The position numbers and the translations under genes were made by a program. Positions 43,207-51,770 of a stretch of 64,000 bases of DNA are shown in pieces. Each line of letters begins with the position of its first letter. Position 1 is the first letter of the stretch. This DNA comes from Desulfovibrio sp. Fe33 (lineage in GTDB: Bacteria; Desulfobacterota; Desulfovibrionia; Desulfovibrionales; Desulfovibrionaceae). The notes beneath the pieces are model-generated. The model was not told the origin of the DNA, searched no databases, and saw nothing but the letters and a program-made list of their open reading frames with translations. The DNA lies in NCBI RefSeq assembly GCF_028532725.1, contig NZ_JAQKGU010000002.1, positions 186,001 to 250,000 on the forward strand. Reading direction: 5' to 3'.

Positions 43207-43299
43207 TTGCGGAAACGCACATGAACCGAACCTGCCCGTGATATGCCTCCGCACATGGGTTCTGAAGACCGGAACCAGGCTCCCAGGGAGACCTTTTCC
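43207..43299 (-). pseudogene. tRNA-Sec relic
   Basis: A 93-base stretch aligns with the real tRNA-Sec at 50869-50962 (94 bases). Both have GGAA..TTCC ends, an anticodon loop CTTCA at the same distance (27 bases before the anticodon stem) and the block CACGGGCAGGTTCG. By hand alignment the 3' two thirds agree at roughly three positions in four, whereas the 5' third is mostly different. The acceptor, anticodon and T stems all contain mismatches and the CCA end is CAA, so it should not be functional. Confidence 0.6.
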
Positions 43300-43558
43300 G
43301 GCATGTTTCGAGCCGTGAAATGAAGGACCAGGTTGCCGTTCTTGAATTCCTGAATTTCCTGATCGTCGCTCCGTTTTCGTCCACGAATGGAAACTGCCGT
43401 CTGCTTGTCTAATTGAATCTTCCCCCGAATTTTTTCGCGAACCATAAAGCCGAACGGGTCGGCCTTTTTCCCGGGGCCATGGGAATGTTGAAGGCAGGGG
43501 TTGCTTTTGCGCGTGCCCATGCGCAAACCCCCGGCCCGCAGTCCATCGCCCGAAGGGG

Positions 43559-43575
43559 TATATCCGTTCGATATG
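43559..43575. promoter_or_regulatory. palindrome TATATCCGTTCGATATG before the membrane protein gene
   Basis: A 17-base near-perfect inverted repeat matching the sites at 45882 and 47075 (TATATC-N5-GATAT). It lies about 100 bases upstream of the gene at 43677, so it is a candidate site for the LysR protein encoded at 44865. A half-site TATATCCG recurs near 43622. Confidence 0.6.
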
Positions 43576-43676
43576 GATTCGTGTTGCAAACAGTATTTTC
43601 ATTTGCGGGGCGATTCTGGTCTATATCCGTAAATCTGGACCTGTGCATGTGAACAATATGTAGAATGGGGGTATTG

Positions 43677-44786
43677 ATGGCCGAATCACAAGGAATGAAT
43701 GAAAACATTGCCGCAAAGTCCGTTGCGGGCGGTGGCGAGACAATGCAACTGTTTGCGCAGGGGGCCGGAGCCTTTGCAATAATACTGGGTGTTGCTTTCC
43801 TGATTTTGTACGCTCTCGGACACGAGCTTCTCTCCACATGGGGGGCTTTCCTCTTCATGTGCGCCGTGCCTGTGCAGTTGGTCGTCTCGGTGCTGTGGGG
43901 CTGCGGCTACCCGGCCTCCATTGCGGCCCTGCCGCAACCGGCCAAAGGTGCGGCCCTGACCCTGATGACGGCTGGAGGGGCCATGCTCGCGGCATTGGCC
44001 GTCTTCACCCTGGTGGGGCGGAGCGTTGCCCCGCCCACGCCGATGCTGCTGCATTACTCGATCCTGAGCATTGTCGTGACCTTCTGGATGATCCTGCTCA
44101 TGCGGGGCTGGCCGCTGAACCTGTTCCTCAGACACCCTCTGTGGCTGGGAGTCGGGACCCTGGCGACATGCTACGCCATCGCATACGCATTGTTCCGGCT
44201 CCTGTTCGACTATTCCTTTCTGATCGGCACGCACGTCTATGTGCAATCGCTGGACCCGCAAGGGCTGCTGGACGCCTGGTCCGCCATCTCGTTTTTCGTG
44301 ACATTGGGCGGGGCGATTCTGATTCTGACCCTTTCGGACATGACCCTTGTGACCGGTTTGGTCGGCAGGGGGCAGCCCCATGTGGTGAAGCTCGTCGCGA
44401 CCCTCATGGCCCTGCTCATGTCGCTGGTTTGCTGGGTCGTGTTCGTGAAGGGCCTGGGCATGGACACGGTGGTCTATCTGGTCAAGGTCCCGGTCGGTTT
44501 CACCTTCGGGGTCTTTCTGGTCGACAACCTCATGCAGCACCGGCTGTTCGTCGGGGTGGCCCAGCCTTTGCGGGGGATTCTGCTGACCCTGCTGGCCTCG
44601 GTCTACGCATATCTTATGTATTACGTATTCGCGGCCGCCGGTCCGTATCTGACCGGGATGGCCCTGTCGTCAGGCGCACCCGCCTACACTCTCGAATTGT
44701 GGCTGTCCAGTGCCCTGTTGTCCGTCACGTTCCCGGTGATCGTGACCATGACGGCGTATTTCGGATTCTGGCCGGTCCGGCGCTAG
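43677..44786 (+). CDS. unrecognised polytopic membrane protein
   Basis: 369 residues from ATG 43677 (GGGGGT upstream), alternatively from 43665. About ten hydrophobic helices are visible, the first at 27-47 and the last ending near 360 (VTFPVIVTMTAYFGFW), with short loops and few charges. No transporter or enzyme motif is recognised. The neighbourhood (LysR, MoeA-like, Mop, shared palindrome) suggests a role with the molybdenum hydroxylase, such as substrate movement or quinone contact, but this is inference. Confidence 0.75.
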   Translation: MAESQGMNENIAAKSVAGGGETMQLFAQGAGAFAIILGVAFLILYALGHELLSTWGAFLFMCAVPVQLVVSVLWGCGYPASIAALPQPAKGAALTLMTAGGAMLAALAVFTLVGRSVAPPTPMLLHYSILSIVVTFWMILLMRGWPLNLFLRHPLWLGVGTLATCYAIAYALFRLLFDYSFLIGTHVYVQSLDPQGLLDAWSAISFFVTLGGAILILTLSDMTLVTGLVGRGQPHVVKLVATLMALLMSLVCWVVFVKGLGMDTVVYLVKVPVGFTFGVFLVDNLMQHRLFVGVAQPLRGILLTLLASVYAYLMYYVFAAAGPYLTGMALSSGAPAYTLELWLSSALLSVTFPVIVTMTAYFGFWPVRR

Positions 44787-44814
44787 TTCCTGGGAGTCTT
44801 CCCCGACCTTCTGT

Positions 44815-44850
44815 TGCCCATGTCCGGCCATCGCCGGATGTGGGCATTTT
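44815..44850 (+). terminator. convergent terminator
   Basis: A 14-bp stem with two internal G-T pairs (TGCCCATGTCCGGC with GCCGGATGTGGGCA), 4-base loop, then TTTT. It lies between the stop codons of the membrane protein and LysR genes. Confidence 0.85.
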
Positions 44851-44864
44851 CGTGTCCACGGGGT

Positions 44865-45818
44865 TTAACCGGTACTTTCCGGGGATGCGATTTCCAGTCC
44901 GGGGTCGGTCCGGCTGACGAAGGCGCACAATTCCTTCCAGGCGGTCCTGGAGGCGCGGGGCAGGTAGCGGTTATCGACCCGTGCCAGGCAGGGGTGAACC
45001 TTCGGGAAGAAGTCCGGCAGGTTGCATAGAACAAAGTTTTTGCGGATGTGTTCCGGTATTTCGCTGCCGGGGACCATGGCCATGGCCTCCAGCCCCTGTT
45101 CCAGCATGTCTAGGAGAATGCGCCCGTCCGGGCTGTCCATGATGATGCGCGGTTTGACCTCGTATTCATGGAAGAAGTCCATGGTCTTCATGTAGGTGCC
45201 GCCGCCGTCGAAACGCCGGAAGATGACGAGGGGCTTGTCGTGGAGTTCCCGGATGTCCAGCTGCGCGCCGGGAGCCGAAGCCCTCGTGAACGGTGGTTCG
45301 GCCATGGACGGGGGGACCACGAGCATGGACGGGGTGGGCTTGAGCGGTGCCAAGTGCAGCCGGGTTTCCGTGTACGGCAGGATGGTCACGCAGAAGTCGA
45401 TGGCGTGCTCAAGCAGCTTGTGCTTCAGCACAGTGCTGTCGTCGATGAGCAACCGGGTGCGGATGCGGGGGTGGAGCTTGTTCAGATGGAGGATGAATTC
45501 GGTGAGCAGGGTGATGGACAGGGTGGTGCAGCCGATGGTGACCAGCCCCTCCACGCCCAGCCGCGATGCCTGGATTTCGTCGGGGATGCCGTTGACCAGG
45601 TCCAGGATGTCCAGGGCGCGCTGATACAGGGCCTTGCCCTCGCTGGTGACGGCCCAGTTGGTGCCCGAGCGTTCGATGAGTGTGACGTCCAGTTCCTCTT
45701 CCAGCTCCTTGAGGCGCTGGCTGAGCGGCGGTTGGGACATGTGCAGGACGCGGGCCGCGCGGCTGATCTGTCCCTGTTCAACGATCGTCTTGAAGTACAG
45801 CAGCTTGGTGAAGTTCAT
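44865..45818 (-). CDS. LysR-family transcriptional regulator
   Basis: 317 residues. The LysR helix-turn-helix is at 1-60 (MNFTKLLYFKTIVEQGQISR, then MSQPPLSQRLKELEEELDVTLIER), and the effector-binding domain spans about 90-300. The frame stays open far upstream, but only this part is LysR. It is divergent from the MoeA-like gene; the shared spacer carries TATATCATTTTGATATA. The same palindrome precedes mop and the membrane protein, so this LysR probably controls the four-gene locus, perhaps in response to an aldehyde. Confidence 0.9.
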   Translation of the reverse strand: MNFTKLLYFKTIVEQGQISRAARVLHMSQPPLSQRLKELEEELDVTLIERSGTNWAVTSEGKALYQRALDILDLVNGIPDEIQASRLGVEGLVTIGCTTLSITLLTEFILHLNKLHPRIRTRLLIDDSTVLKHKLLEHAIDFCVTILPYTETRLHLAPLKPTPSMLVVPPSMAEPPFTRASAPGAQLDIRELHDKPLVIFRRFDGGGTYMKTMDFFHEYEVKPRIIMDSPDGRILLDMLEQGLEAMAMVPGSEIPEHIRKNFVLCNLPDFFPKVHPCLARVDNRYLPRASRTAWKELCAFVSRTDPGLEIASPESTG

Positions 45819-45881
45819 CGTCGTTCTTCCGGTGGTGTAGGTTCTGGCGCGCAATCGAATCCGAACGAAAAGAAACCGTAC

Positions 45882-45898
45882 TATATCATTTTGATATA
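45882..45898. promoter_or_regulatory. LysR-type operator TATATCATTTTGATATA
   Basis: A perfect 17-base palindrome with the T-N11-A property of LysR boxes, 64 bases upstream of the lysR start and about 140 upstream of the divergent MoeA-like gene. Confidence 0.75.
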
Positions 45899-46037
45899 AC
45901 CTATACGACAAATGGTATTTTACCCAAGGGATATTTTCTTCGTAGTTTCGGAAGCGGTGGAATGAACCCGGCCGCCGCAGGGCGGGAGAACCGGGCTGTT
46001 CCCGGAATGAAGAATGAAACACCCGGAGAGGGAGTAT

Positions 46038-47054
46038 ATGAAGACCGTACCTGTTCAAGACGCCGTGGGCATGGTCCTGTGCCATGACATGACCCGCATC
46101 GTGCCCGGTGAAACCAAAGGCCCGGCCTTTCGCAAGGGGCATGTGATCACCGAAGCGGATATCCCCGGTATGCTGGAGATCGGCAAGGAGCATGTCTACG
46201 TCCTCGATTTGAAGGAAGGGCAGGTCCACGAGGACGAGGCCGCCCGGCGCATCGCCGAAGCCGCCGCCGGGCCGGGCATCACCCTGTCCGGAGTCAGCGA
46301 GGGGCGCGTCAACTTCGAGGCGGCGCCGGGGCTGCTCAGCGTCAACGTGGAGGCGTTGAATCGGATCAACTCCATTGAGGAGGTCGTCCTGGCCACCATG
46401 CACGACGGTCAGCAGGTGACCGAACCGCGCGCCGTGGCCGGGACCCGCGTGGTGCCGCTGGTGGTTCGGGAAGAAAAGATACTCCGGGTGGAGGCCATTT
46501 GCGCCGAGTACGGCCACGTGGTGTCGGTCCGTCCGTTCCGGTCCCTCAAGGTCGGAGTGGTGACCACCGGAAACGAGGTCTTCAGCGGCAGGATCAAGGA
46601 CCGTTTCGGCCCCGTCATCCGCAAGAAGTTTACCCGGCTCGGCTCTTCGGTCATGGGGCAGCGGCTGACCTCGGACGACCCGGCCATGACCCGCGACGCG
46701 ATCCTGGCCTATGCCGCCGAAGGGGCGGAGATGATCGTGGTCACCGGCGGCATGTCCGTGGACCCCGACGACCAGACTCCGACGGCCATCCGGGCGACCG
46801 GGGCGGAGATAGTCACCTACGGCTCCCCCACCTTTCCGGGCGTGATGTTTCTTCTCGCCTACCTGGACGGCGTTCCCATTCTCGGGTTGCCGGGCTGCGT
46901 CATGTACTACCGCGCCTCGATCTTCGATCTGGTGGTCCCCCGTCTGCTGGCCGGGGAGACCGTCGCCAGGGAGGATATAGTGGCCTTGGGACACGGCGGC
47001 TTCTGCGCGGCCTGCGATGTCTGCCGCTACCCCGTCTGCCCCTTCGGCAAATAG
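46038..47054 (+). CDS. MoeA-like molybdopterin-binding protein
   Basis: 338 residues from the ATG at 46038 (GAGGGAG upstream). The second half is a MoCF/MogA-type molybdopterin-binding domain: VGVVTTGNEVFSG, VTGGMSVDPDDQTP and LGLPGCVMYYR. The N-terminal half resembles the MoeA substrate-presenting region but lacks full MoeA length (about 400). The C terminus CAACDVCRYPVCPFGK has four cysteines that may bind a metal. Stand-alone MoeA-like proteins often accompany xanthine-oxidase-family enzymes, and it lies just upstream of mop. A role in Mo-cofactor insertion is inferred. Confidence 0.85.
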   Translation: MKTVPVQDAVGMVLCHDMTRIVPGETKGPAFRKGHVITEADIPGMLEIGKEHVYVLDLKEGQVHEDEAARRIAEAAAGPGITLSGVSEGRVNFEAAPGLLSVNVEALNRINSIEEVVLATMHDGQQVTEPRAVAGTRVVPLVVREEKILRVEAICAEYGHVVSVRPFRSLKVGVVTTGNEVFSGRIKDRFGPVIRKKFTRLGSSVMGQRLTSDDPAMTRDAILAYAAEGAEMIVVTGGMSVDPDDQTPTAIRATGAEIVTYGSPTFPGVMFLLAYLDGVPILGLPGCVMYYRASIFDLVVPRLLAGETVAREDIVALGHGGFCAACDVCRYPVCPFGK

Positions 47055-47074
47055 GCCGGGAGGGCAGGGCAACG

Positions 47075-47091
47075 TATATCGGTTCGATATA
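47075..47091. promoter_or_regulatory. LysR-type operator TATATCGGTTCGATATA upstream of mop
   Basis: A perfect inverted repeat TATATCG-GTT-CGATATA, 150 bases before the mop start. It matches the sites at 43559 and 45882 in both arms and spacing. Confidence 0.75.
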
Positions 47092-47242
47092 TGCGGGGCC
47101 GCCAAATGATATTTCCGGAAAGTCCCTTTTGTTGCCTACAGTATTCTAATGGTTCCGAGATCATGACCGGTCAAGCCCCGGCGGAAAGTGGTGTTGCGGA
47201 CACTCTGCCGGTTGCATTCAAACATTATGGAGGAATTGGCTG

Positions 47243-50080
47243 ATGTTGAAAAAAATGGTGCTTAACATCAACAACGTTGATCGCATGATCACCTTCGACC
47301 CGGAGGACACCCTGGCCAATACCCTGCGCAAGCTGGGGTTGACGGGTACCAAGGTCGGTTGCGAGGCCGGACAGTGCGGCATCTGTTCCGTGATTCTGAA
47401 CGGCAAGGTGATCCGCTCCTGCGTCAAGAAGATGGACAAGGTGCCGGAGAACAGTCTCGTCACGACCATCGAGGGCGTGGGGACGCCCGGCCATCTGCAT
47501 CCGCTGCAACTTTCCTGGATGGTGCATGGCGGCGCGCAGTGCGGCATCTGCACCCCCGGATTCATCGTTTCCGCCAAGGGATTGCTGGACACCAATCCCG
47601 ATCCCACCCGGGAGGAGGTACGCGACTGGTTCCAGAAGCACCGCAACGCCTGCCGTTGCACGGGGTACAAGCCCCAGGTGGATTCGGTTATGGACGCGGC
47701 CAGGGTGTTGCGCGGTGAAATTTCCATGGACGATCTCGCCTTCAAGCTTCCCGAAGGCCAGACCCTCTACAACACGAAAAGCCCCAAGCCCACGGCTCTG
47801 GCCAAGGTTACCGGCCTGTGCGACTACGGCGCGGACATCAACATGAAGCTGCCCGACGGCGTGCTGCACCTGGGGCTGGCCCACGCCCGGATATCCCACG
47901 CCAACCTGCTCTCCGTGGACACCTCCGAGGCCGAGAAGATGCCGGGCGTGTACCGCGTGCTCACGGCCAGGGATATCGAAGGGACCAATCGGGTCAACGG
48001 GCTGACCTTTTCCCCGACCAACAAGAGCGACGGGCTGGAGCGCGCTCTGCTGGCCGACACCAAGATATGCCAGTACGGCGACGTGTTGGCTATCGTCGCG
48101 GCGGACACCGAGGCTCACGCCCGCGCCGCCGCCGACGCGGTCAAGGCGGAGTACGAACCGCTGTACGCCTACATGAACGGGCTGGAAGCCGTGGCCGAGG
48201 ACGCCGTGGAAATCCATCCCGGCACCCCGAACCTGTATTGCGAGATGCCCTGCATCAAGGGCGGGGAGACCGGCGGGATCATGGAAAAGGCGGCCCATGT
48301 GGTCGAGGGCGGCTTCTACGTGCAGCGCCAGCCCCACCTCGTGCTCGAACCCGACGTCGGGCTGGCCTATCCCGACGCGGACGGCGGCTTCGTGGTCCAG
48401 TGCAAGCATCAGTTCCTTCAGGCCGTGCCGCTGATGGTCGCCGACGCCGTGGGCATCGAGCCGGACCGGATCAGGATGATTCTCAACCCGGCGGGCGGCA
48501 GCTTCGGCTCCAAGATGAGTCCCATCACCGAGGCCCTGCTTCTGGCCGCGGTCAAGGCCACCGGCAAGCCCGTGTGCCTGCACATGGACTACGCCCAGCA
48601 GTCCTTTTTCAGCGGCAAGCGTTCCACCGGCTTCTTCAACTGCCGGTTGGCCGCCGACGAGAAGGGATATCTCCAGGCCATGGAATACGACTTCCTGTTC
48701 GACCACGGAGCGTATCACGACGGCACCTCGGACCCGCTCATAGAAAAGGGCTTCCGCTGGTGCGGCGCGGGGCTGTATATTCCGAATATTCGCGGAGTGG
48801 GCCGCATCTGCGCGTCCAACCACGCCTGGGGTACGGCCTTCCGCGCCTTCGGTTCGCCCCAATCGTACATGGCCAGCGAATCTCTGGCCGACATGTTGGC
48901 CGAGAAGATCGGCATGGACCCCCTTGAGTTCCGTTACATAAACACCTACCGGCCCGGGACGACCATGACTTCCGGCTGCGAGATGGACGTGCACCCCTTC
49001 CCCACGCTCATCGACATGATGCGGCCCAAGTACAAGGCCGCGCTGGAACGGGCCAGGAAGGAGGACACCCCGGAGAAGCGTCGCGGCGTGGGCATTTCGC
49101 TCGGCATGTACGACTGCTCCTTCGCGGCCCACGATACGGCGGAGATCGACGTGGAGCTGAACTCCGACGGGTCCATCACCCACTATAGCGGCTGGCACGA
49201 CATGGGACAGGGAGCCGACGCGGGCGCCATGGCCCTGGCGCACAAGGCGTTCGAGCCGCTGGGTCTCAAGCCGGAAAATATCCGCCTCGTCATGAACGAC
49301 ACGGCGATCACCCCCTTCACCGGGGCGGCGGCGGGCAGCCGGTCGCACTATATGGCGGGCAAGGCGACCATCGACGGCGCGAACAAACTCATGGACGCCA
49401 TGCGCAAGCCCGACGGCACCTACCGTACCTACCAGGAGATGGTGGACGAGAACATCCCGGTGAAATACCGGGGCAATGCCTCCACAGTGGGCTATTCCGA
49501 AGCGTGCGACTACAACACCATGCAGGGCGACCCCAACCCGACCCATACCTACGGGGTGTTCATGTCCGAGGTCGAGGTGGACGCAGCCACGGGCAAGACC
49601 AAGGTGCTCAAGATGACCCTGACCGCCGACTTCGGCGTCATCGGCAACAAGCTGGCCGTGGACGGACAGGTTTACGGCGGCCTCGCCCAGGGTGTGGGGC
49701 TGGCCCTGTCCGAAGACTTCGTCGATCCGTCCCGGGACGTGACCCTCAAGGCCCAGGGCTTCCCCTACATCAAGGACGTCCCGGACGACATCGAGGTGGA
49801 GTATCTGGAAACGCCGCGTCCTTCGGGGCCTTTCGGTTCCGCCGGTTGCGCCGAACTCTCCCTGACTTCGCCGCATGTCTCCATCGTCAACGCCATCTAC
49901 AACGCCACGGGCGTGCGCATTTTCGAGCTGCCCGCCACTCCGGACAAGGTGCTCGACGGCATCAAGGCGCTGGAGAGGGGCGAGAAACTGCCCGTGCATG
50001 AATGGTACTACCTCGGCAGCGAGATGAACGAGAAGCTGGAGGAATTGCGCAGCAACCCCGTCGTGGGTCCGGCGCATTAA
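47243..50080 (+). CDS. mop: molybdenum aldehyde oxidoreductase (Mop), xanthine oxidase family
   Basis: 945 residues in one chain. A plant-type 2Fe-2S domain (CEAGQCGICS near 40) and a helical second 2Fe-2S domain (CGICTPGF near 100, CRCTGYKP near 138) are followed by the Mo-pterin domains from about 180. The C-terminal GPFGSAGCAELSLTSPH contains the catalytic Glu of the D. gigas enzyme (GPFGASGVGELPLTSPH). Long stretches match my memory of D. gigas Mop (907 residues). As there, no FAD domain is fused, so electrons leave through the Fe-S clusters to flavodoxin or cytochrome. It hydroxylates aldehydes to acids. It is slightly longer, with a C-terminal tail after LDGIKAL. Confidence 0.95.
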   Translation: MLKKMVLNINNVDRMITFDPEDTLANTLRKLGLTGTKVGCEAGQCGICSVILNGKVIRSCVKKMDKVPENSLVTTIEGVGTPGHLHPLQLSWMVHGGAQCGICTPGFIVSAKGLLDTNPDPTREEVRDWFQKHRNACRCTGYKPQVDSVMDAARVLRGEISMDDLAFKLPEGQTLYNTKSPKPTALAKVTGLCDYGADINMKLPDGVLHLGLAHARISHANLLSVDTSEAEKMPGVYRVLTARDIEGTNRVNGLTFSPTNKSDGLERALLADTKICQYGDVLAIVAADTEAHARAAADAVKAEYEPLYAYMNGLEAVAEDAVEIHPGTPNLYCEMPCIKGGETGGIMEKAAHVVEGGFYVQRQPHLVLEPDVGLAYPDADGGFVVQCKHQFLQAVPLMVADAVGIEPDRIRMILNPAGGSFGSKMSPITEALLLAAVKATGKPVCLHMDYAQQSFFSGKRSTGFFNCRLAADEKGYLQAMEYDFLFDHGAYHDGTSDPLIEKGFRWCGAGLYIPNIRGVGRICASNHAWGTAFRAFGSPQSYMASESLADMLAEKIGMDPLEFRYINTYRPGTTMTSGCEMDVHPFPTLIDMMRPKYKAALERARKEDTPEKRRGVGISLGMYDCSFAAHDTAEIDVELNSDGSITHYSGWHDMGQGADAGAMALAHKAFEPLGLKPENIRLVMNDTAITPFTGAAAGSRSHYMAGKATIDGANKLMDAMRKPDGTYRTYQEMVDENIPVKYRGNASTVGYSEACDYNTMQGDPNPTHTYGVFMSEVEVDAATGKTKVLKMTLTADFGVIGNKLAVDGQVYGGLAQGVGLALSEDFVDPSRDVTLKAQGFPYIKDVPDDIEVEYLETPRPSGPFGSAGCAELSLTSPHVSIVNAIYNATGVRIFELPATPDKVLDGIKALERGEKLPVHEWYYLGSEMNEKLEELRSNPVVGPAH

Positions 50081-50109
50081 TCTTCCTCCATATTGAAAAC
50101 CCATTGCAG

Positions 50110-50139
50110 GGGGCCGGTCCCCGGACCGGCCCCTTTTTT
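50110..50139 (+). terminator. rho-independent terminator of mop
   Basis: A perfect 11-bp stem GGGGCCGGTCC / GGACCGGCCCC, 2-base loop, then six T. Confidence 0.95.
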
Positions 50140-50234
50140 CTTGCGCGGCTTTCCGGATAGCCTTGACCCGGTTCCGGAAGAGCGGGAATGATGCGGGAGA
50201 TTCACATGTTGAATCCCAACCCGCACTAAATCCG

Positions 50235-50745
50235 TCACACCCTCTTGTGGTTCCAGCCAAAGCCTTTGACGTTGCGCAAATACAAAAAGCATAATCCAAC
50301 TCCCTAATTGCGCTGGTTATGCGTCAAACGTATCAGCCAATCGGCAACAAGTCCGTTTTCAGCCGGGAGCTTCGGCTCGTGGCGATAGCATGTCCGACTG
50401 ATGTCGAATGTCGCGCAACCCATTTGGATATTGACTGTTTTCTCCTGTACGGCTCTTTTGGCGATCGCGGACGGGACGGCCTTATCAATTTTCGGCAAGA
50501 GCCTCAGCGGCGATTCCGGCCTTCATTTTTTCTTCGGCATACATCCGTTTGAGCAGCCTATTACGATCAAGCCCTTTCATGCGAGCCGTCAGCGAGGCGT
50601 GCCACCGTATTGGGGTCGCCACTTGTAAGACGTAGCGCTACTCATGCCGAGCTCTCGGCAAAGTCGGGCGACGGCAATTCCGAACTCGCCTGCTTCAAAC
50701 GATTGAGGATCTGCGCGTCGCGGTGCCTTGACTCTCACCTGTAGA
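50235..50745 (-). mobile_element. IS3-family insertion sequence relic (orfA/orfB fragments)
   Basis: On the minus strand, broken frames read like an IS3-type transposase pair. The OrfA part reads AQILNRLKQA, then after a frameshift VARLCRELGMSSATSYKWR, then after a stop RLLKRMYAEEKMKAGIAAEAL. The OrfB N-terminal part reads TFDISRTCYRHEPKLPAEN, then WLIRLTHNQRN followed by a stop, then GLCFLYLRNVKGFGWNHKRV. Frameshifts and stops show it is dead, and the catalytic DDE part of orfB is missing. The end near 50760-50790 may hold a terminal repeat. The remainder of 50081-50868 carries only terminators. Confidence 0.85.
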
Positions 50746-50829
50746 ATCCCCCTGATCTGGCTAGTGGGAAATCCTACTTTTCAGAACAAGTTGTTTCGGG
50801 GGGATCACCGGCACGCTGCCTGAAATAAG

Positions 50830-50857
50830 AAATGCCGATCATTGCTGATCGGCATTT
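50830..50857 (-). terminator. terminator of tRNA-Sec
   Basis: ATGCCGATCA pairs with TGATCGGCAT around a 4-base loop, 12 bases beyond the tRNA 3' end, then a T-rich stretch on the minus strand. Confidence 0.8.
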
Positions 50858-50868
50858 TTGTTAGCGAT

Positions 50869-50962
50869 TGGCGGAAGCGTACAGGAGTCGAACCTGCCCG
50901 TGACATCACTGCCACACATTGGTTTTGAAGACCAAGCGACACACCGGTGCCGAAACGCTTCC
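50869..50962 (-). tRNA. selC: tRNA-Sec (anticodon TCA)
   Basis: 94 bases including CCA. The features are diagnostic: an 8-bp acceptor stem GGAAGCGT / ACGCTTCC, a long D arm, anticodon stem TTGGT / ACCAA with loop CTTCAAA, a long variable arm and T arm CAGG-TTCGACT-CCTG. It reads UGA as selenocysteine, so the host makes selenoproteins, as many sulfate reducers do. Confidence 0.95.
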
Positions 50963-51038
50963 TCTCTGGAAACAGACCCCTATCAAGTTTGTCCAGGCGG
51001 GACAAGGGGGTTGTGTTTGAGCGTGGTTTTGCACCGGG

Positions 51039-51458
51039 CTAGGGAAAGCTCGGGGGCGGCGGGGGCGGCAGGCGGAAAAAGCTGAACGGTTTCCGACGGT
51101 TTTGCCGGATGAGCGTATCGAGTTCGCTCCGTTGCGAGTCGTTCAGGTGGCTCTTCACCCGGGCTATGCCGTCGTCGATGATGGCTTGCGCCTTGGGGCG
51201 CAACTCGGCGTGAACGGTTTCAAGGCGGTCGAGGGTGACCTCCACTTCGCCACGTACCGCGTCGGCGGTTTCATCCGCCAGATTCAGTTCGCTTCTGAGG
51301 GTCTCCGACACCCGGGCCGTCATTCTCGCCCGAAAGTCCTCGCGATCGCGGGGCGGAGCGAAATGGAGCTTCAGGAACAGGCCGGTTCCGGCCACGCCGG
51401 TCAGGGCTCCGGCCAGAAACACCGCGAGAAAGGCGGTCCAGATCTTCCATTTTCGCAT
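51039..51458 (-). CDS. CpxP/Spy-like periplasmic or membrane-anchored protein
   Basis: 139 residues. An N-terminal helix (about 8-30) acts as signal or anchor. A helical charged domain follows (about 40-120) with LNLADETADAVRGEVE and LNDSQRSELDTLIRQ, reminiscent of the heavy-metal-sensor/CpxP-type repressor fold. The C terminus ends in a run of six prolines. It is the third gene of a sigma-factor unit, which supports an envelope-stress role. Confidence 0.7.
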   Translation of the reverse strand: MRKWKIWTAFLAVFLAGALTGVAGTGLFLKLHFAPPRDREDFRARMTARVSETLRSELNLADETADAVRGEVEVTLDRLETVHAELRPKAQAIIDDGIARVKSHLNDSQRSELDTLIRQNRRKPFSFFRLPPPPPPSFP

Positions 51459-51467
51459 GGCGGCTCC

Positions 51468-51770
51468 TTAAAGGCCCAGGCCGGACGCCCCGAAGTGCAG
51501 GGCCTGGCTGGTCATGACCGAGAGTATTTGGGCGGACAGATCCCTGAGGGACCAGACGGCGGTAAGCAGGCTCACGCCGGATACGGCTGCGGCCGCCAGG
51601 GTGAATCGGGGGGCCAGCCTGTCCAGCTCCCCCGCTAAGGGGAGGCGCAACAGGATCGCCTCGCGGAGGACGGCGTCGCGCCAGTTACGGTCGGGCCGCC
51701 AGTCCGGGCGGGCCGCATGGATCTTGCCTAGCAGCGTGCGAAATGTATCGTCGATGGATTTACGCTTCAT
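51468..51770 (-). CDS. small membrane protein, possible anti-sigma factor
   Basis: 100 residues. A cytoplasmic-type N-terminal half (1-55) contains a WRPDRNWRDAVLRE segment. One or two hydrophobic segments follow (about 56-78 and a weaker one near 85-100). It overlaps the end of the sigma-factor gene by 11 bases. Anti-sigma factors commonly show such overlap and a single membrane helix, but no zinc-binding HxxxCxxC motif is present, so the role is inferred from context only. Confidence 0.65.
   Translation of the reverse strand: MKRKSIDDTFRTLLGKIHAARPDWRPDRNWRDAVLREAILLRLPLAGELDRLAPRFTLAAAAVSGVSLLTAVWSLRDLSAQILSVMTSQALHFGASGLGL

Noticed and set aside
45819-47105. N-terminal extension of the LysR frame by over 400 codons
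   Set aside because: It runs antisense through the MoeA-like gene and the divergent promoter; the LysR fold starts at 45818.
47180-47242. Sigma-54 type -24/-12 promoter before mop
   Set aside because: A TTGCA is present, but the GG element does not fall at the required distance.
47225-50299. 1024-codon open frame antisense to mop
   Set aside because: It mirrors the high-GC codon pattern of mop on the other strand; no ribosome site or recognisable domain. Mop is unmistakable.
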